Shown here one piece after another: positions 19,250 through 37,156 of a stretch of DNA of 64,000 bases. The notes under the pieces are model-generated. The model was not told the DNA's origin. It searched no databases and was given only the letters and a program-made list of their open reading frames with translations. The stretch's first letter is position 1, and each line of letters opens with the position of its first letter. Source of the DNA: Thamnidium elegans. Lineage: Eukaryota > Mucoromycota > Mucoromycetes > Mucorales > Mucoraceae. The stretch covers positions 992,001 through 1,056,000 of the forward strand of contig JAIXMG010000009.1 of the NCBI GenBank assembly GCA_025201345.1, given 5' to 3'. A program made the position numbers and the translations under genes.

Positions 19250-21146
19250 AAAAGTGAAACAAGAAAAAAAAACTTTCGCTTGAAACGGCTGATCTTTACT
19301 GCCCTTTCTTTTCTTTTGTGCGGCAACTAAAAAAGAAAGTGTCTTTTGTATGTCATAGTCATATTCGATTTAGAATATATAAAATAGAAGCCCGGGGCCA
19401 TTCTTTCGAGGAAACAAGGCTAGTGTATTATCGGGAAGCCACATTAATAATTCAGCAAATCGAGATTATAATTTTTATTCGCAGAATGTATTGGAAAGAA
19501 ACCGATCCTTTCCATTACGAAAATATTCCTCAATTGTAATTAAAAGAGTAATCAATACGTCAGCGTTAGAAATTCGCTAAGCGAAACCCTCCCCCCCCAT
19601 TTTTTTTAAAAAAAAAGTACAAAATGTTTAATTGAAGCAATTCGTACAACAATTCATTTTTAAGATTGAACTTTATTTCTTCGCCTGCATATATTTTTTA
19701 ATGTCATTGTAAAAAAGAAAAAGAAAAAGAAATATTTTGGTTATTTTACGTATATAATGGAAAGCGGATAAACGTTCGTAGATTTAAAGCTGACTTTCCT
19801 TCTATCAAATAAGCTAAATAGAACTTCTTTTATTTTCGTTTAAAAGGGAAGGAATTTCAATTTTTGAAATAAATTCGATCACACTCTAAAAAAATCAAAT
19901 GTTTCTCAAAACGTTAAATGCAGCAAAAAAAAAGGGGACAATTGCATAAATTATACGTGTTTTTATATGTGCTTTTTATGATGAATAAACTTTTTATTTA
20001 TTACTTTTTTTTATTTTTTTTATTTTTTGTGTATACTGTATCATTTGTTCTTGGCCATTAAGAAACTTTGATAGTGGTGTCGTACTACCGATATAATTAT
20101 GAATCATATTATGATTCTACTTATCTTAATTAAGAAGAGCGCCACTAGTATAAAAAAAACTATAATTCAAACAGCTGATATCAATCTTTTCTTTTCTTTT
20201 TTTGCAGTATCTCAATAAAAATGGACCAGTGGTGGACAGTGTGTCTCCAACTGGGGGAGGGTAAAAAAAATGATACCCATTTAATATTTTGACTGGTTTA
20301 ATACAAGGATATATATAAGAAGTGGTATGATTGTTTAATATTTTCCGTAGTCATCACCTCTATTAACATTATCTCTATTTTACTAGGTTTCTATTTGCGG
20401 GTCTATTATTATGGTAAGAATGCTTTTTTTTTATTTATACACATATATTCAAACTTATACTTACTATTTTTATTAGATTATTTTTTTTAAAGATTGTTTT
20501 TTTTATAATACACTGTTGCCTCGCTTATCTATTATTGTTTTGAATATAGTTTGACCTGTTTATTTATATTTGTATCTATCATTTTTAACTTATATATCAC
20601 TTCTTTCTTTATATTATAAGACAGTTTAATTTGTCTTATTGATATACCTATCAACTCTTTTTATTTTATATGTAATAAGCTATATTGTTTTTTTTTTGCA
20701 CTTTATAATAAATTGAACTCATAATTTATTTCTTATATTATTGTTTTATTTTTACGTATAATCTATTCATCACTGTTGTATTTTAAAGCCATAAAAAGAA
20801 GTGTTTTTTTTGTTTATTCCAAATCTCGTTTAACATAAAATTAAAATGATTACAAACGAGCCAACATGTTATTTATGTAATCAATATGGCTTCATATTTC
20901 ACTAATATTCGTAATTAGGTTTAGCCAATGACAGATACGTATTTATCACAACATATTTACGATTATTATAAACACAGCGTAATGCTATAAACATCTTTTG
21001 GGCATAAATATAACTGATACCTAACTAAATTCAATTATAGGATGTTTATTTAACGTTAAATGTTAAATTGATGAAACATTATGAGAAAGCTTAAACTTAT
21101 AAATAATATCGAGGGGTGTATGACAAATTTGATTAGTGTTACAACA

Positions 21147-21187
<41 letters not shown>

Positions 21188-21553
21188 TGAGTTTGCTATA
21201 CAGTTTAATTTCAGTTTCAAACTAACATTTGATTATTAAAGTGTCTTTTGACGGAACAGAAAAAAAGTGGCGAGTAATATCGGTATTTATTATTCATTAA
21301 TCATCGCTAATGTCAACACTGACAAGTGAACCGGGAACTTGACAGATGTCTTATTATCCCACATTTACCCTTATTATTATTACTTTTTTTTTTATATATT
21401 GCATGATTACCCGATTATATCGTGTGTTTTTTTATTACAACATTTAACAGGGATGAATTTCATATGAGGCGTACAAAAATTATTTGTATTAGCTACATGA
21501 ACTTCTTGCATGTAAAAAAGTTTTTATTTTTATTATTATGTAAATACTAGATT
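19250..21553. other. 2.3-kb AT-rich intergenic region
   Basis: Contains a 38-T homopolymer (21149-21186) and no gene that I can support. A 73-codon plus frame at 19318-19539 is reported under rejected items. Confidence 0.5.
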
Positions 21554-23258
21554 TTAAAATTCCTCATAATCATCTATTATTTGAAAATAATAATAATTAG
21601 TAATGCTTTACGATTTTATTATATATATATATTTTTTTTTAAAAAAAAGAGAGATATATTACCTTCAATACCGTTAATTGCATGTAAAAAGAACAAGACG
21701 ATATTTGATGTACATTGCATATTGAAACCATGATAAAGTCCTCTTAAACTCCAATCAGTCAAAATACGCTTTCTTTCAAGAGCACTACTACTCTTAATCT
21801 TCTTTCTATTACTGGGTTTACCACCTTCTTCCTTAATAATACAGTATGCTGCATTAGCAATACCAGTATAAGGAACAGGTCTTGTTGCAACAACTGTTTC
21901 AAAACGCTTGTTTCCTGGTGTACGTGTTCTAATTTGGCACTGAAGACGTTTACGGATAGTATCCAATGGCAAAGTAATGATGATCTCTAATGTATTTAAT
22001 CCTAATTCAGCAAAACTATATAAAAATGGCGATTCGTTGGCAGAGATACGAAGTACACGGTCAATGATTAAAGGCGTTGTGTTTTGTAATAAAGGTGTGA
22101 TTGTGTGAAATAGAATGGTTGGTAATAAATTATGAGAGAGATAAAGACCTCGAATTCCTCCTTCTTCTTGAATAATCGTTTTCAGTGCATGGAAAGGTCC
22201 TTTATATTTACGTTGTAAAGGGGAAGCTGATTGAACCTGCATTCTAATGATATAACCCAATATTAATATATGGTTTTCGTCACCCATATATAAAATATAT
22301 GTATATATATATTACCTCGTTCTAATTAATTCTAAAGGACTCAAAATAAATCCAACAATAAGGTTACTTGCAACAAGTGTAGCCAAGTTGGGGCCCACAT
22401 GGTCCAAATGAACAAGTGGAATGGTATCGTCATAAAGGTCAAACATGTCATTTAATGTACCTTCCAAAGTAGGTTGAAGAAACAAGTGTGAAATTTCGTA
22501 AAGCCAATTTGTATATTGACCTTTAAACAAAGAACGCCAACCTTCATGAGGTTGTTTCATTAATCTTCCAATCCCTTGCCAAACACCACCTTCAATAGGT
22601 TTGATTTGATGAGGAGGTCGAGTCGATTCGTCAAATACACTAGAACGTACAATATATCCATTAGAATCCACTGGCAACTTCTTTTTAAATAAAGGGTCTT
22701 CGATATCAAGTGTACCCGTATTTAAAGGATCGCTTCCAGCCGAATAACGCCTTCTTCTTCCTGACCCACTTTCATTATAATAATCGCCTTCGTCTTCGTC
22801 TGAATCCTCGGGATACTAGAAGGCAAATTTTCTTTCGTTTTTTAAAAAAAAAAAATCTCATTTTTCTCTGGTAATAATATCAGTTTTACCTGTTGCTCAT
22901 CGTCTTCTTCGTTATCTGAGTCAATAGTCGTCGAAGTTTGTGCAATAGAAGTAACCTCGACATCTTGACGAGGCATATACTGCACTTGCAATAAAGTTTT
23001 TGATACTTCAAACGGACTGCTAATAGCAGTAGTAAGGTATTTTAATACAGTAAAGTTGATTAATTCTCTGGCGGCAGCTTTAGAATCAATCAAGTCGTCA
23101 TATTCATTAGTATAGTACGGCGACGTCATGCTTTGAGCATCTGGTACAACACTAGTATAATTGCCATTATTTAAACCTGGTGTATAATAAGGTCGAATGC
23201 CGTTTCCTCCTTTACCAGCAGAAAACCCTGTAAAAGGATGACCTTGATCAGCAGACAT
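21554..23258 (-). CDS. UGO1: Mitochondrial fusion carrier-like protein Ugo1
   Basis: Ugo1 is a modified SLC25-family protein of the mitochondrial outer membrane that links the Fzo1 and Mgm1 fusion dynamins; SLC25A46 is the animal relative. Exons 22890-23258, 22316-22815, 21663-22243 and a 20-base last exon 21554-21573 join in phase to 489 residues (yeast about 502). Seen in order: a Gly/Asn-rich N-terminus, a helix with SSPFEVSKTLLQVQY (a degenerate PX[DE]XX[KR] carrier signature) near residue 95, and a long acidic then Arg-rich loop (DNEEDDEQQ ... GSGRRRRY). Further on come FILSPLELIRTRMQVQ and ITLPLDTIRKRLQ, two more carrier signatures. The terminal microexon gives DDYEEF. If the last intron were retained, the protein would end in a Lys-rich tail instead. 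Confidence 0.88.
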
Positions 23259-24562
23259 TTGTTTTTTTTTATTTCTTCTTCAACAAGGGGTTAAAAAAAA
23301 AAACTTGTTCTCTTTTCAGCATATTCTTTTTCTTTTTTTTTTTTCCGTTTTTTAATTTACGACGCTGAGATGACGTCTTTTTTTTTTGTACTTGATGGAA
23401 AATAAGGTGTATACAGGTGTTTCCACTGTTAACTAAAAGGAGCGTAAGAAAATAAATTTGCAGATACTTCGCATACCTTTTTTCAGATAAAGTGAAAATA
23501 AAATTATGAAAAAGATATGAAAAGGAAAGGATCAAAAAAAAAAAATTTATTTGTATAAATCATCAAAGCGAGAGACAACCACATTCTATGTAGCGCATTG
23601 ACAATTTAGTTGGGTAAAAATGGTCAGTCGTTCCATACCAGCACACATATGTGTTGCTATATACATCATATTTTTCGAAACGAGGACATCCAGAATATAT
23701 TACAACTGCTATAGATTAATATATTAAAGAAAGTTTCATCCAAAACTCTATACTGTCTATTTGTTTTTGCTGCATATTGTATGTTTCACAAGCTATTCTC
23801 CATAAACATTAGAGTAAAGAGAGTTATCATTTCGTCTATTTCATAAATATATAAAATCCATCGTTGAACAGTGTATTGGTACTACTCGATATACAAGAAT
23901 TTAATATAGATGTGCAAGTGTAGTAGCTAGTTTAATACGTATCGTTCGTATAACGAACATTGAAGCTAGAGCTTAGAGGTTAGTCTGAAACGAAGCAAAT
24001 TATTAGCGGTGGTCGCAATATTGGTAATTGGCTCCTTTTAAAGTATTTATTGGGTCTTAACGACTTACAAATAAAAGGATAAGCTGTACATTTTTAGATA
24101 CTATCTCGTTCTTACAATGATCGACAATTTAATGCTATGATTTATGTCGTATATAAGCTGAGAGAGGTGCATGAACCTTGCCAAGAATATTTTAGGCTTT
24201 AGATCACTCAGTTATTCAATGCATTATAATAGCTTATTACTTTTTAGTCTCTGAAAAAATTGGTATCATCTTTTTTTTTTCATTTTAATAAAGAAGGTTT
24301 ATTCTTAATTGTACAGAGAAAAGCTAGTCCCAAATTTGTCTCAAACTAAAACACTCTCAATAACCAAATGAAGTCTAGCGTATCATGACATAATTTTATC
24401 GTCGATCAATTTCTGGCATATTACGAACGTCATTCTGATTATTAGTTTTCTACTTTGCCTTTACCCCATACATAAAAAAATAAAATATATAAATACGAGT
24501 GAATATTTACTACAAAAAGTTTAAAAATTATCAAAATATCTATTTCTGATTTATACAAAAAC
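23259..24562. other. Intergenic, likely holds two divergent promoters
   Basis: Lies between UGO1 (minus) and the CsbD-tailed gene (plus). T-rich runs lie near both starts, and a CACACATATGTGTTG palindrome is near 23640. No ORF supported. Confidence 0.5.
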
Positions 24563-25645
24563 ATGTCTGCTTTTAACAACAACAACTCAAACTTAAACAA
24601 CACTTCAGCTGGTCAAGCCGGTCGTGTCTCCAACATGAACTCTACTGCTACACACCCATCTGATCAGTTAAACCAAAACCATGGTATTGCTGCTACCGGT
24701 TTAAACGAACCCCATACTCATATTAATGCTCCTACTCAAGGTAAAAATGGCTTAAACTACTCTGGTGCTCCTATCGCCGATACCAGAATGGTTGATCAAC
24801 AAGAAAATTACGGTCATACCGCTGGTCACGACTTGAACTCAAACACCAATCGTACTGGTGGTACCGGTATTCCTCCTGTCAACACTGCTGAGCATGTAAG
24901 ACGTAACCATGCTGAAGAGGCTATTGCTGGTAACCATCATCACGGTGCTAACCATACTCATCATACTGCTACTAGTGGCGGTCCCGCTGCTGCTGGCACT
25001 GCTACTGCTGCTGCTAATGCCGCTGCCAATGCTACTGGTTCCACTACTAGCGGTGGCTTTGGTTCTCACAACAACCACAATATCGGCTTAGATGAAAAGG
25101 CTCTTCATGGCTCTCATGGTGCTACTGGTAACCATCATAATCCTATCTCTACTGATACACGTCACTCTGGTGTCGCTGATCGTCACAACCCTCTTTCTAC
25201 TGGCGGTGCTACTACTGGTAACCATAACCCTCTTTCTACTGGTGGTGGCGCTACTACTGGTAACCATAATCCTCTTTCTACTGGTAACCAACGTCAAAAT
25301 GATCACTTCACTACTGGTGCTGGTGTCGTTAACCAAAATCGTAATGATCCCACAGCTGTTGGTACTACTGGCGCTAACCATCACACTGGAGCTCCTCTCG
25401 GTACTGGTCTCCCTAACAGGGATCAAAAGCATGTTGGTGATCAACACTTTAATGATAAGCGCGGTAACCTCGATCATTCCAAGCATGATAACCTCGGTAA
25501 TAACAATGCTTTAAATCAAGATCATACCAAGGTCAGCGCTGGTGATAAGATCAAGGGTAACCTTGAAAAGGTCACTGGTAAGATCACTGGTAACGAAGCC
25601 AAGGTTGTTGAGGGCGAAAACATCGCTCAAGGTCGTAACATCTAA
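24563..25645 (+). CDS. Hydrophilic repeat protein with C-terminal CsbD-like domain
   Basis: A single exon of 360 residues. The bulk is Asn/His/Gly/Thr-rich and predicted disordered, with no cysteine or tryptophan. At about residues 203-241 a 14-residue unit (HNPLSTGG.ATTGN) occurs three times in tandem, with a weaker fourth copy (NHHNPISTDTRHSG) just before. An Ala-rich stretch lies near 146-158. The last ~37 residues (KVSAGDKIKGNLEKVTGKI, then TGNEAKVVEGENIAQGR) are a CsbD-like domain, known from bacterial stress proteins and from fungal proteins of unclear role. The composition is similar to LEA/hydrophilin stress proteins, so a desiccation or stress role is plausible but inferred. The strongly biased codons point to high expression, and the opposite strand is open for long stretches only as a shadow. 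Confidence 0.8.
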   Translation: MSAFNNNNSNLNNTSAGQAGRVSNMNSTATHPSDQLNQNHGIAATGLNEPHTHINAPTQGKNGLNYSGAPIADTRMVDQQENYGHTAGHDLNSNTNRTGGTGIPPVNTAEHVRRNHAEEAIAGNHHHGANHTHHTATSGGPAAAGTATAAANAAANATGSTTSGGFGSHNNHNIGLDEKALHGSHGATGNHHNPISTDTRHSGVADRHNPLSTGGATTGNHNPLSTGGGATTGNHNPLSTGNQRQNDHFTTGAGVVNQNRNDPTAVGTTGANHHTGAPLGTGLPNRDQKHVGDQHFNDKRGNLDHSKHDNLGNNNALNQDHTKVSAGDKIKGNLEKVTGKITGNEAKVVEGENIAQGRNI

Positions 25646-26492
25646 GTTATTTTTTCTCTCCCATCCACTCTTGTATAATTTTAACCCCTTCTATCCCTTT
25701 TTTTTCAAAAAAAAAAGAAATGTATAAATAATTTTACCTTTTTATTATATAATAAAATCATAATTTGTCATAAAAACCTTTTTTTTTTAATTCAATTATA
25801 ATATATTCCATGGGTTTTGTTCTGAAAGCGGAGAAAGTATGTTTGATTTATTTATTTGCGAAAAAAAATAGCGTTTGCATGAATCTGTGGAAATACAAAA
25901 AATAATTGTATCTTTGTGGGTAATCCTATTCCCTTTTTTCTTTCTTTCTGCGTTTCAATAATCGCTCTCTATTTTCTTTGAAAGCTCAACACTTTATTGA
26001 TCTCAGTGAAAACTTTGTTTTAAAGGAAGCTCCTCTCCCGTGTCTTTTTACCTAAATAACTTATTGTTGCTCGAACTTAAAATAAAGATATTGTTAATTT
26101 ATAATCAATCTTAAAAATAAAAATAGATTCTATATTTCCCGAAATCCGATTAGTCACTGTAATTTTTGTTATCAGATTTTAAAAAGTTAAAAAAAGATTA
26201 TTTATTTATTTGTGGAAAAAAGGCAAGGGTAGCGATGAAAAAGATCTGATAAGAAAGTAGAATTATCTCTGCAAGACAATAAATGGAAACTTATTCTTCA
26301 CAAAAACGAACTCTGCTGCAGTACTTCCTCGAAGGCGATCGAATACACTTATCGTAAAGTGAATAATGGAGGTGACATCTGTTTCTAGGGAAACGGATTT
26401 CAACGACTTGGTTCGTTTCCTCGCCCTCTTCTTCTTCAAGGGTACGAAGAAAGAAGAAGGTGAGAGGAGCTTGGATTGCGTAAACAATGTTC
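25646..26492. other. Intergenic between two convergent 3' ends
   Basis: Holds the 3' flank of the CsbD-tailed gene and that of the CCDC124 gene. A 74-codon minus frame at 26263-26487 has no recognisable content. Confidence 0.5.
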
Positions 26493-27380
26493 TCAGTAAG
26501 ATTTGGTGGTCTGTTTAGAGACCGTTACGTTATCAGGGGTAGGAGTATCAATCTCTTCTTCTTCTTCTTCTTCCTCTTTAGTAGGTTCTGGTTCGCCATC
26601 TAAATAAAATAATTATTAGTTAAAGACAGTACACATAGATTCTTATTTTTTACTTACTAAGTTTACGGTTGACCTCTTCAAGGGTAGAGTTGTAAGAGAA
26701 AACATTACTTTGGTTAAAAGGGTTATCGGGAGACTTTTGGAATTCTTTGTACATAATCTCCTTGAGTTGACTCAAACGGAGACCAGGGTACTGAGCTCTG
26801 AAATTCTTGACCTCTCTATACTCCAATAAGAATAATCAATACAAGATTAATATTAAATAATGAATTATATAATATTTACCTTTCTTCGTACTCCTTCAAA
26901 GCGTTTTTGAAACGACGCTCAGGATGCTTCTCAATATCCTTTTCAGTAAGAATGGGCTTAACCTTTTTAGTAGAAGCCTCATCATCATCCAAAGTAGTAG
27001 GGATTGTCTTCTTGGTAACAACCCTTTCAGTAGTAAACAAGGATTTCTTTGGAGTGTAATTAGGTTTTGGGGCCTTGGGCTTAACCAAATTCTTTTCTTC
27101 TTCAGCCTATTTACATTTTATAACTGAATAAGTTATCTGATCTAATAACTTGTTATTTTAAACTTACCAAAATCCTTTGAGCTTCTTGCTTCTTGAGCAA
27201 CAAAGCTGCCTTCTTCTCAGCTTCAAGCTCCTTTTTGTCATTCTTCTTAGATCCCTTAGCCCACTTGGCTTCATCCCTAGCTTCTATTTCAGCCATCTTC
27301 TGTTGCTCTTTTTCAGCCTTAGACGACGCCTTACGACCCTTAGCGATTTCAACCTTAGTGTTTGCAGTTTTCTTGGCCAT
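26493..27380 (-). CDS. CCDC124: CCDC124/Lso2-type ribosome-associated coiled-coil protein
   Basis: CCDC124 (Lso2 in yeast) binds the ribosome A-site region of idle ribosomes and helps translation restart after stress. Exons 27168-27380, 26880-27106, 26658-26815 and 26493-26599 join in phase to 234 residues (human 223). The N-terminal ~75 residues form a Lys/Glu/Ala coiled coil (AEKEQQKMAEIEARDEAKW). The conserved C-terminal block reads HPERRFKNALKEYEER, then LRLSQLKEIMYKEFQKSPDN and PFNQ, matching the family's HPERR ... LSQLK ... SPDNPxNQ. After it comes an extra acidic tail with seven consecutive Glu, not present in the human protein. The third intron acceptor must be the inner TATAG at about 26816, because the nearer AG breaks the frame. 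Confidence 0.9.
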
Positions 27381-27960
27381 CTTGAGATAAGTTTTTCTTT
27401 CTTTTTTAAAAAAGTATAGGTTAAAAAGAAAAAAAATTGTTATCAGATCCTTCCCCCCCCCCGTTTTTATATTTTTGCTGAGTTAAAACTAGAGTTTTAT
27501 TAAAACTTTAACAAGAACATGGTGTACTGGTTAAAACAAAAAATAACATCATATTTACTACTTTCAAAATCATATCAATAGCGAAAGACGAAATAATATC
27601 TTAATAATACCTATAAAGTGATTGACATAACTGTTTAATTTTTTTTTAATATACTTTGAATATTAGCTGATTACGTGTACGCACTCTCAAGGTCTTATCA
27701 GATTAAAACATTTGTGTCCAATCGGAAGGCAGACTAAGTGCTGCGGAACAAAATACAAGCCATTTTCGAATTAGACAGAAACGTTCATCCACGTCAAAGA
27801 ATAAGTATCGAACAGATAAAAAAAAATAACATTGATTGCTTACAGAGATGTATCATTTAATTGCTCAATGAAAGGGAAAAGCTTCTGTTGTATTTGTGAC
27901 ATATATACATAAAAGAAATAACCAATACTACATTAAAAACCTAACTAATAAAAATCTTCT

Positions 27961-27993
27961 TAATAATATGACATCTATAATGTCATATTATTA
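27961..27993. repeat. 14-bp perfect stem-loop
   Basis: TAATAATATGACAT, 5-base loop, ATGTCATATTATTA. Two further perfect stems lie within 230 bp (28062-28075, 6 bp; 28158-28188, 12 bp). Confidence 0.8.
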
Positions 27994-28157
27994 ATACATA
28001 ATGTCCTGAAACAAAGGGATTCAACTATATTAAAATACTGTGTAACTGGAATCAAAATCAATGATCTGTAGATCAAAAAATAAAATAAAAAGATCGAGTA
28101 ATAAAAAAGAAGCTCAATCATATTAACAAATATATAGAATAATTCATTAATCTTGGA

Positions 28158-28188
28158 TTTAATATAAGTCTAGCTAACTTATATTAAA
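28158..28188. repeat. 12-bp perfect stem-loop
   Basis: TTTAATATAAGT, loop CTAGCTA, ACTTATATTAAA. Confidence 0.8.
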
Positions 28189-28660
28189 TAAAGAACGATC
28201 ATTATTAGCATAGAACAATAAGAAAAAGGTCAAGGTCATACGATAAGAAAATTAGTTCAATTCCAGTGAATAATAAATGCACGCATAACCAATTATATCT
28301 GTAGCGATGAACCTGAATAAAAAGATGATCAAGGAAACAAAGAGTTGACAGGATCATCATTTAGGAGCAATATCGTTATCCAATCGGTTATGATGGATCA
28401 AACGGAAGATGGGAGTCAATTCTTACGAGTAGAAACTCATCATTACAAAGCAGATAGGATTGGGTATAGACGATTTAAACCTATTAGAAAATATAGCCCT
28501 TTTAAATCAATTAGGATATTCAAGAAATGTGATTTTAGTTTTAGAGAGTTTTTTTTAATAAAAAATACCCCAAGTATTTTTTCATTAATTTTCACGTTGT
28601 AATTTCGTCAAATCCCACAGCTTCCCTTTCTACACGACGCGGTTTTACCCATTTTTTTAA

Positions 28661-28678
28661 TTTACGTGATCACGTAAA
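28661..28678. promoter_or_regulatory. 18-bp perfect palindrome, possible factor-binding site
   Basis: TTTACGTGATCACGTAAA contains two ACGT cores of the kind bound by bZIP or bHLH dimers. It stands alone in an intergenic region more than 1 kb from any start, so a regulatory role is only a suggestion. Confidence 0.3.
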
Positions 28679-29914
28679 ATGTAGTTTTTACTACTTTTTT
28701 TTTTTTTTTTTTTTGGCTATATCAACAATGAATATCTCCAATAGCCCTTAATTGTTTACTCATAAATAAAAGTGCCACAACCAAAACTGATCTTTGACAT
28801 TTTAAGGTTCGTATAACTCAAAACTTGAGTAAAAAACAACGCCTTTAAACGGTAATTTCTCGACCAGTGTTTTTAGTAAAAATATGATTTTAAATGTAAT
28901 AAAAGCGCCTAAAAGAGTACTTTATTAAAATTGGGTTTTCCACAAAAAAAAAAAAAAAGGCAAAGTGGATAGTGAGTAATTGGAAAGAGTTCAAGGGTTT
29001 GACCTTCAAAATGATCAAAAATGACAACCGAAAAAAAAGTAGAAAAAATCGAGAAAAACATAGAACAATAAGCAGTTTTTAATGTTTTATATTAACTGTA
29101 ATGTCTTCAAGGTTAACTTTCACTAAATAACTTGGGCGATAGAACAATTTTCTGATTTTTAATTATACAAAGAAAACACCTTATTTCAAACTCTGTAAAA
29201 TTACCTTTTTTTAGAAGTGATGCTGGATTCTCATGTTAAAACAAGAGTTTTAAAAAAGATAACGGACAGATAATGATGGGTTATAATACTTTAAATAGTT
29301 CTTGAACTCACCCAAGTTACTGTATGAAAAGATATACCGTGTACCTTTTTCTGCAAAAGCTCAAGTATTAAAACCATTTTAAATTTTATAAAAAAAGTTA
29401 TTGTTGTAAAATAAAACAGTACAGAGCTATATTTATTAAAACGACACATAATTAGTTACTTTGTGTGATTTATTTCATTATACTATCTCTACCATTTCGA
29501 AACCATTTGAAGGGCTTTCATCCTCAAGTAAACATCACATAACTTCAGCGACGGAAGCATAACATCAGAAGAAATACATCAGTAGAACGTAGCCATTTGG
29601 CACGGAAATACTGCCAGGAAGCCATTCACACATAAACAACCATCGCACCTAAATCTTTTAAATTGGTAGTATATTACTGGATATATAATTATCCCGAAAT
29701 GTGCTTATACTCATGCAAAGCAAATAATCGGTGCTTGAAATCATACTTTTTGTATCTGTGACACTCATACCAAAGTATTTTTTTCCGAGTAGTAGGTTTC
29801 AGCTTTTTCGTTTTTCTTTATTACCCTCTCCCTTTTCAGTATTACCTTTACTTTGTTTTTATTCTTTTTTTTGTTAACACTATTGTTATTATCAAAAAAA
29901 GATTAAGCACAACA

Positions 29915-35534
<5,620 letters not shown>

Positions 35535-35874
35535 AAATTATCCTCCTCAAACATATATTCTTTTAAACTTTGTAATTAAAAAAAAAAAGTAACCTTTATT
35601 ATCATCAGCCCTATGTTAAACTCGAAGAGTAAAAATCTATTTCCTACCCTTAATACGTACTGTCAATAAAAAAAAGAGGATCTTGATTCATACGAACACT
35701 TTCATTATATTGACATGATAGCATTTTATTTTTGACTAAGTTTGTTAAGTCTATCTTAATGCACAAGTGACCGCTGGAGCGTTTTTTGGACTGGGTTTTT
35801 AGTTCTCTTTTGTTTTTGTCCCGCTCCAGGGTAAATAAGCGATTTTTTAAGAAAAACCTTACATTACTACAACC
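35535..35874. other. Short intergenic region between tandem genes
   Basis: Holds the 3' end of the transporter gene and the promoter of the next gene. GACCGCTGGAGCG ... CCCGCTCCAGGG near 35768-35830 forms an imperfect inverted pair. No gene. Confidence 0.5.
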
Positions 35875-37156
35875 ATGAGCTTATTATTACAATCAAGATC
35901 TCGTATCTTTTTTCAATTAAAGCATGCTAAGAACTACTCTACACCTGTAACTCCTGAGCGTATGCAAAACGCTTTACAGTATTGTAAAGATTCTGTCAGG
36001 TAAATATATGTACACTTATATATATATATATATATATATCCCCACTCCCTTCGAACTCTTTTTATTCAATTATCTTATTATTATTATTAGACAACGAGAC
36101 TACGAAGGATACCTTTGTGTTCCTTTCTTCCCTGCAGATAAAAGGAATACCCAGTATGCTATTAGAGCTTTTAATGTCGAATTAGCATCTATTCGTGAAA
36201 ATGTGTCAAAAACAGAAATTGGTAAAATGAGAATGCAGTTTTGGAAAGATACGGTAGATCAAATTTATGCAGTAAGTTAAACAAGACGAAATGTGAACCG
36301 ATTTGAAGTGGTATAGGTTATACATAATTAATATTGTTACAGGGAAACCCACCACAACAACCGATTGCTCTAGCACTTGCAGAAGCATTAAAGACCTCTA
36401 CCATGTCATCCATGTGGATGAAACGTATCATTACAGAAAGAGTAAGAAGTATATTCAAAAAGAAAAAAGATGTGTGTGTACTTGAAATATTAAAGCTGCT
36501 ATAGACTAGTAATTTGGATGATCATCAATTTATGACAATTAAAGATATGGAAACTTATTCTGAAAATACCCAATCTAGTTTATTATATCTTCAACTTGAG
36601 TCACTCGGTGTTAAAGATGTTAGTGCTGATCATGTCATTAGTCATATTGGAAAAATGATTGGTATATCTACATTCTTACGTTCATTACCATTCCATGTCA
36701 GTCAAAAGCGTCTTGTTTTACCCGCAGAAATTACAGCAAAGGTAATATATATATAATGAAAAAGTGGATTTATAAAAACTAAAAGTGTTACTTATCATGC
36801 CTTTTTGTTGTTGTTGATAGTATGATATTGTACAAGAAAATGTGTTCCGTGGAGAGATTGATGGTATGGAAGATGCTGTTTATGATGTAGCTACCGCTGC
36901 ATACGATCAGCTGCTTACTGCTAGATCATTAATGGCACAAGTTCCTGATGCCGCCTTCCCTGCTTTATTAGCTGCTGTAAGTTATATTCATTTTTTCTTT
37001 GTTGATTACTGATTTGGGTTTTGTTAGGTTCCTCATATCAAGTACTTGGAAAACCTCGAAAAATCAAACTTTAATGTGTTCGATGTCAAGTTACAAAAGA
37101 AGGACTGGAAATTACCTTTAATTATGTGGAAATCATTTAAATCTAGAGCCATTTAA
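35875..37156 (+). CDS. NDUFAF6: Mitochondrial complex I assembly factor 6 (squalene/phytoene synthase-like)
   Basis: NDUFAF6 is a phytoene-synthase-fold protein of the mitochondrial inner face needed for early complex I assembly (ND1 module). Exons 35875-35999, 36091-36271, 36343-36441, 36505-36741, 36821-36976 and 37028-37156 give 308 residues (human 333). The N-terminus MSLLLQSRSRIFFQLKHAKN is a good mitochondrial presequence. Diagnostic segments are RDYEGYLCVPFFPADKR, MRMQFWKD, the NLDDHQF region, YSENTQSSLLYLQLE, VSADHVISHIGK and HVSQKRLVLPAE. The Asp-rich metal-binding motifs of true synthases are replaced, as in other NDUFAF6 proteins, so catalytic activity is not expected. Its presence implies that the organism keeps complex I. 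Confidence 0.92.

Larger units (their letters stand above)
27381..29914. other. 2.5-kb AT-rich intergenic region with several perfect hairpins
   Basis: Hairpins at 27961-27993, 28062-28075, 28158-28188 and a palindrome at 28661-28678 are described separately. An 85-codon frame at 28345-28602 is not convincing. No gene supported. Confidence 0.5.

Noticed and set aside
19318..19539. 73-codon plus-strand frame with mixed composition
   Set aside because: No recognisable motif, no neighbouring exons with matching phase, and length is within chance for the region.
24839..25486. Long minus and plus alternative frames rich in Ser/Thr or Leu/Val
   Set aside because: Shadow frames of the repetitive CsbD-tailed gene, caused by its biased codons.
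28345..28602. 85-codon plus-strand frame
   Set aside because: Ends in a low-complexity Phe/Ile tail; no family and no splice partners.
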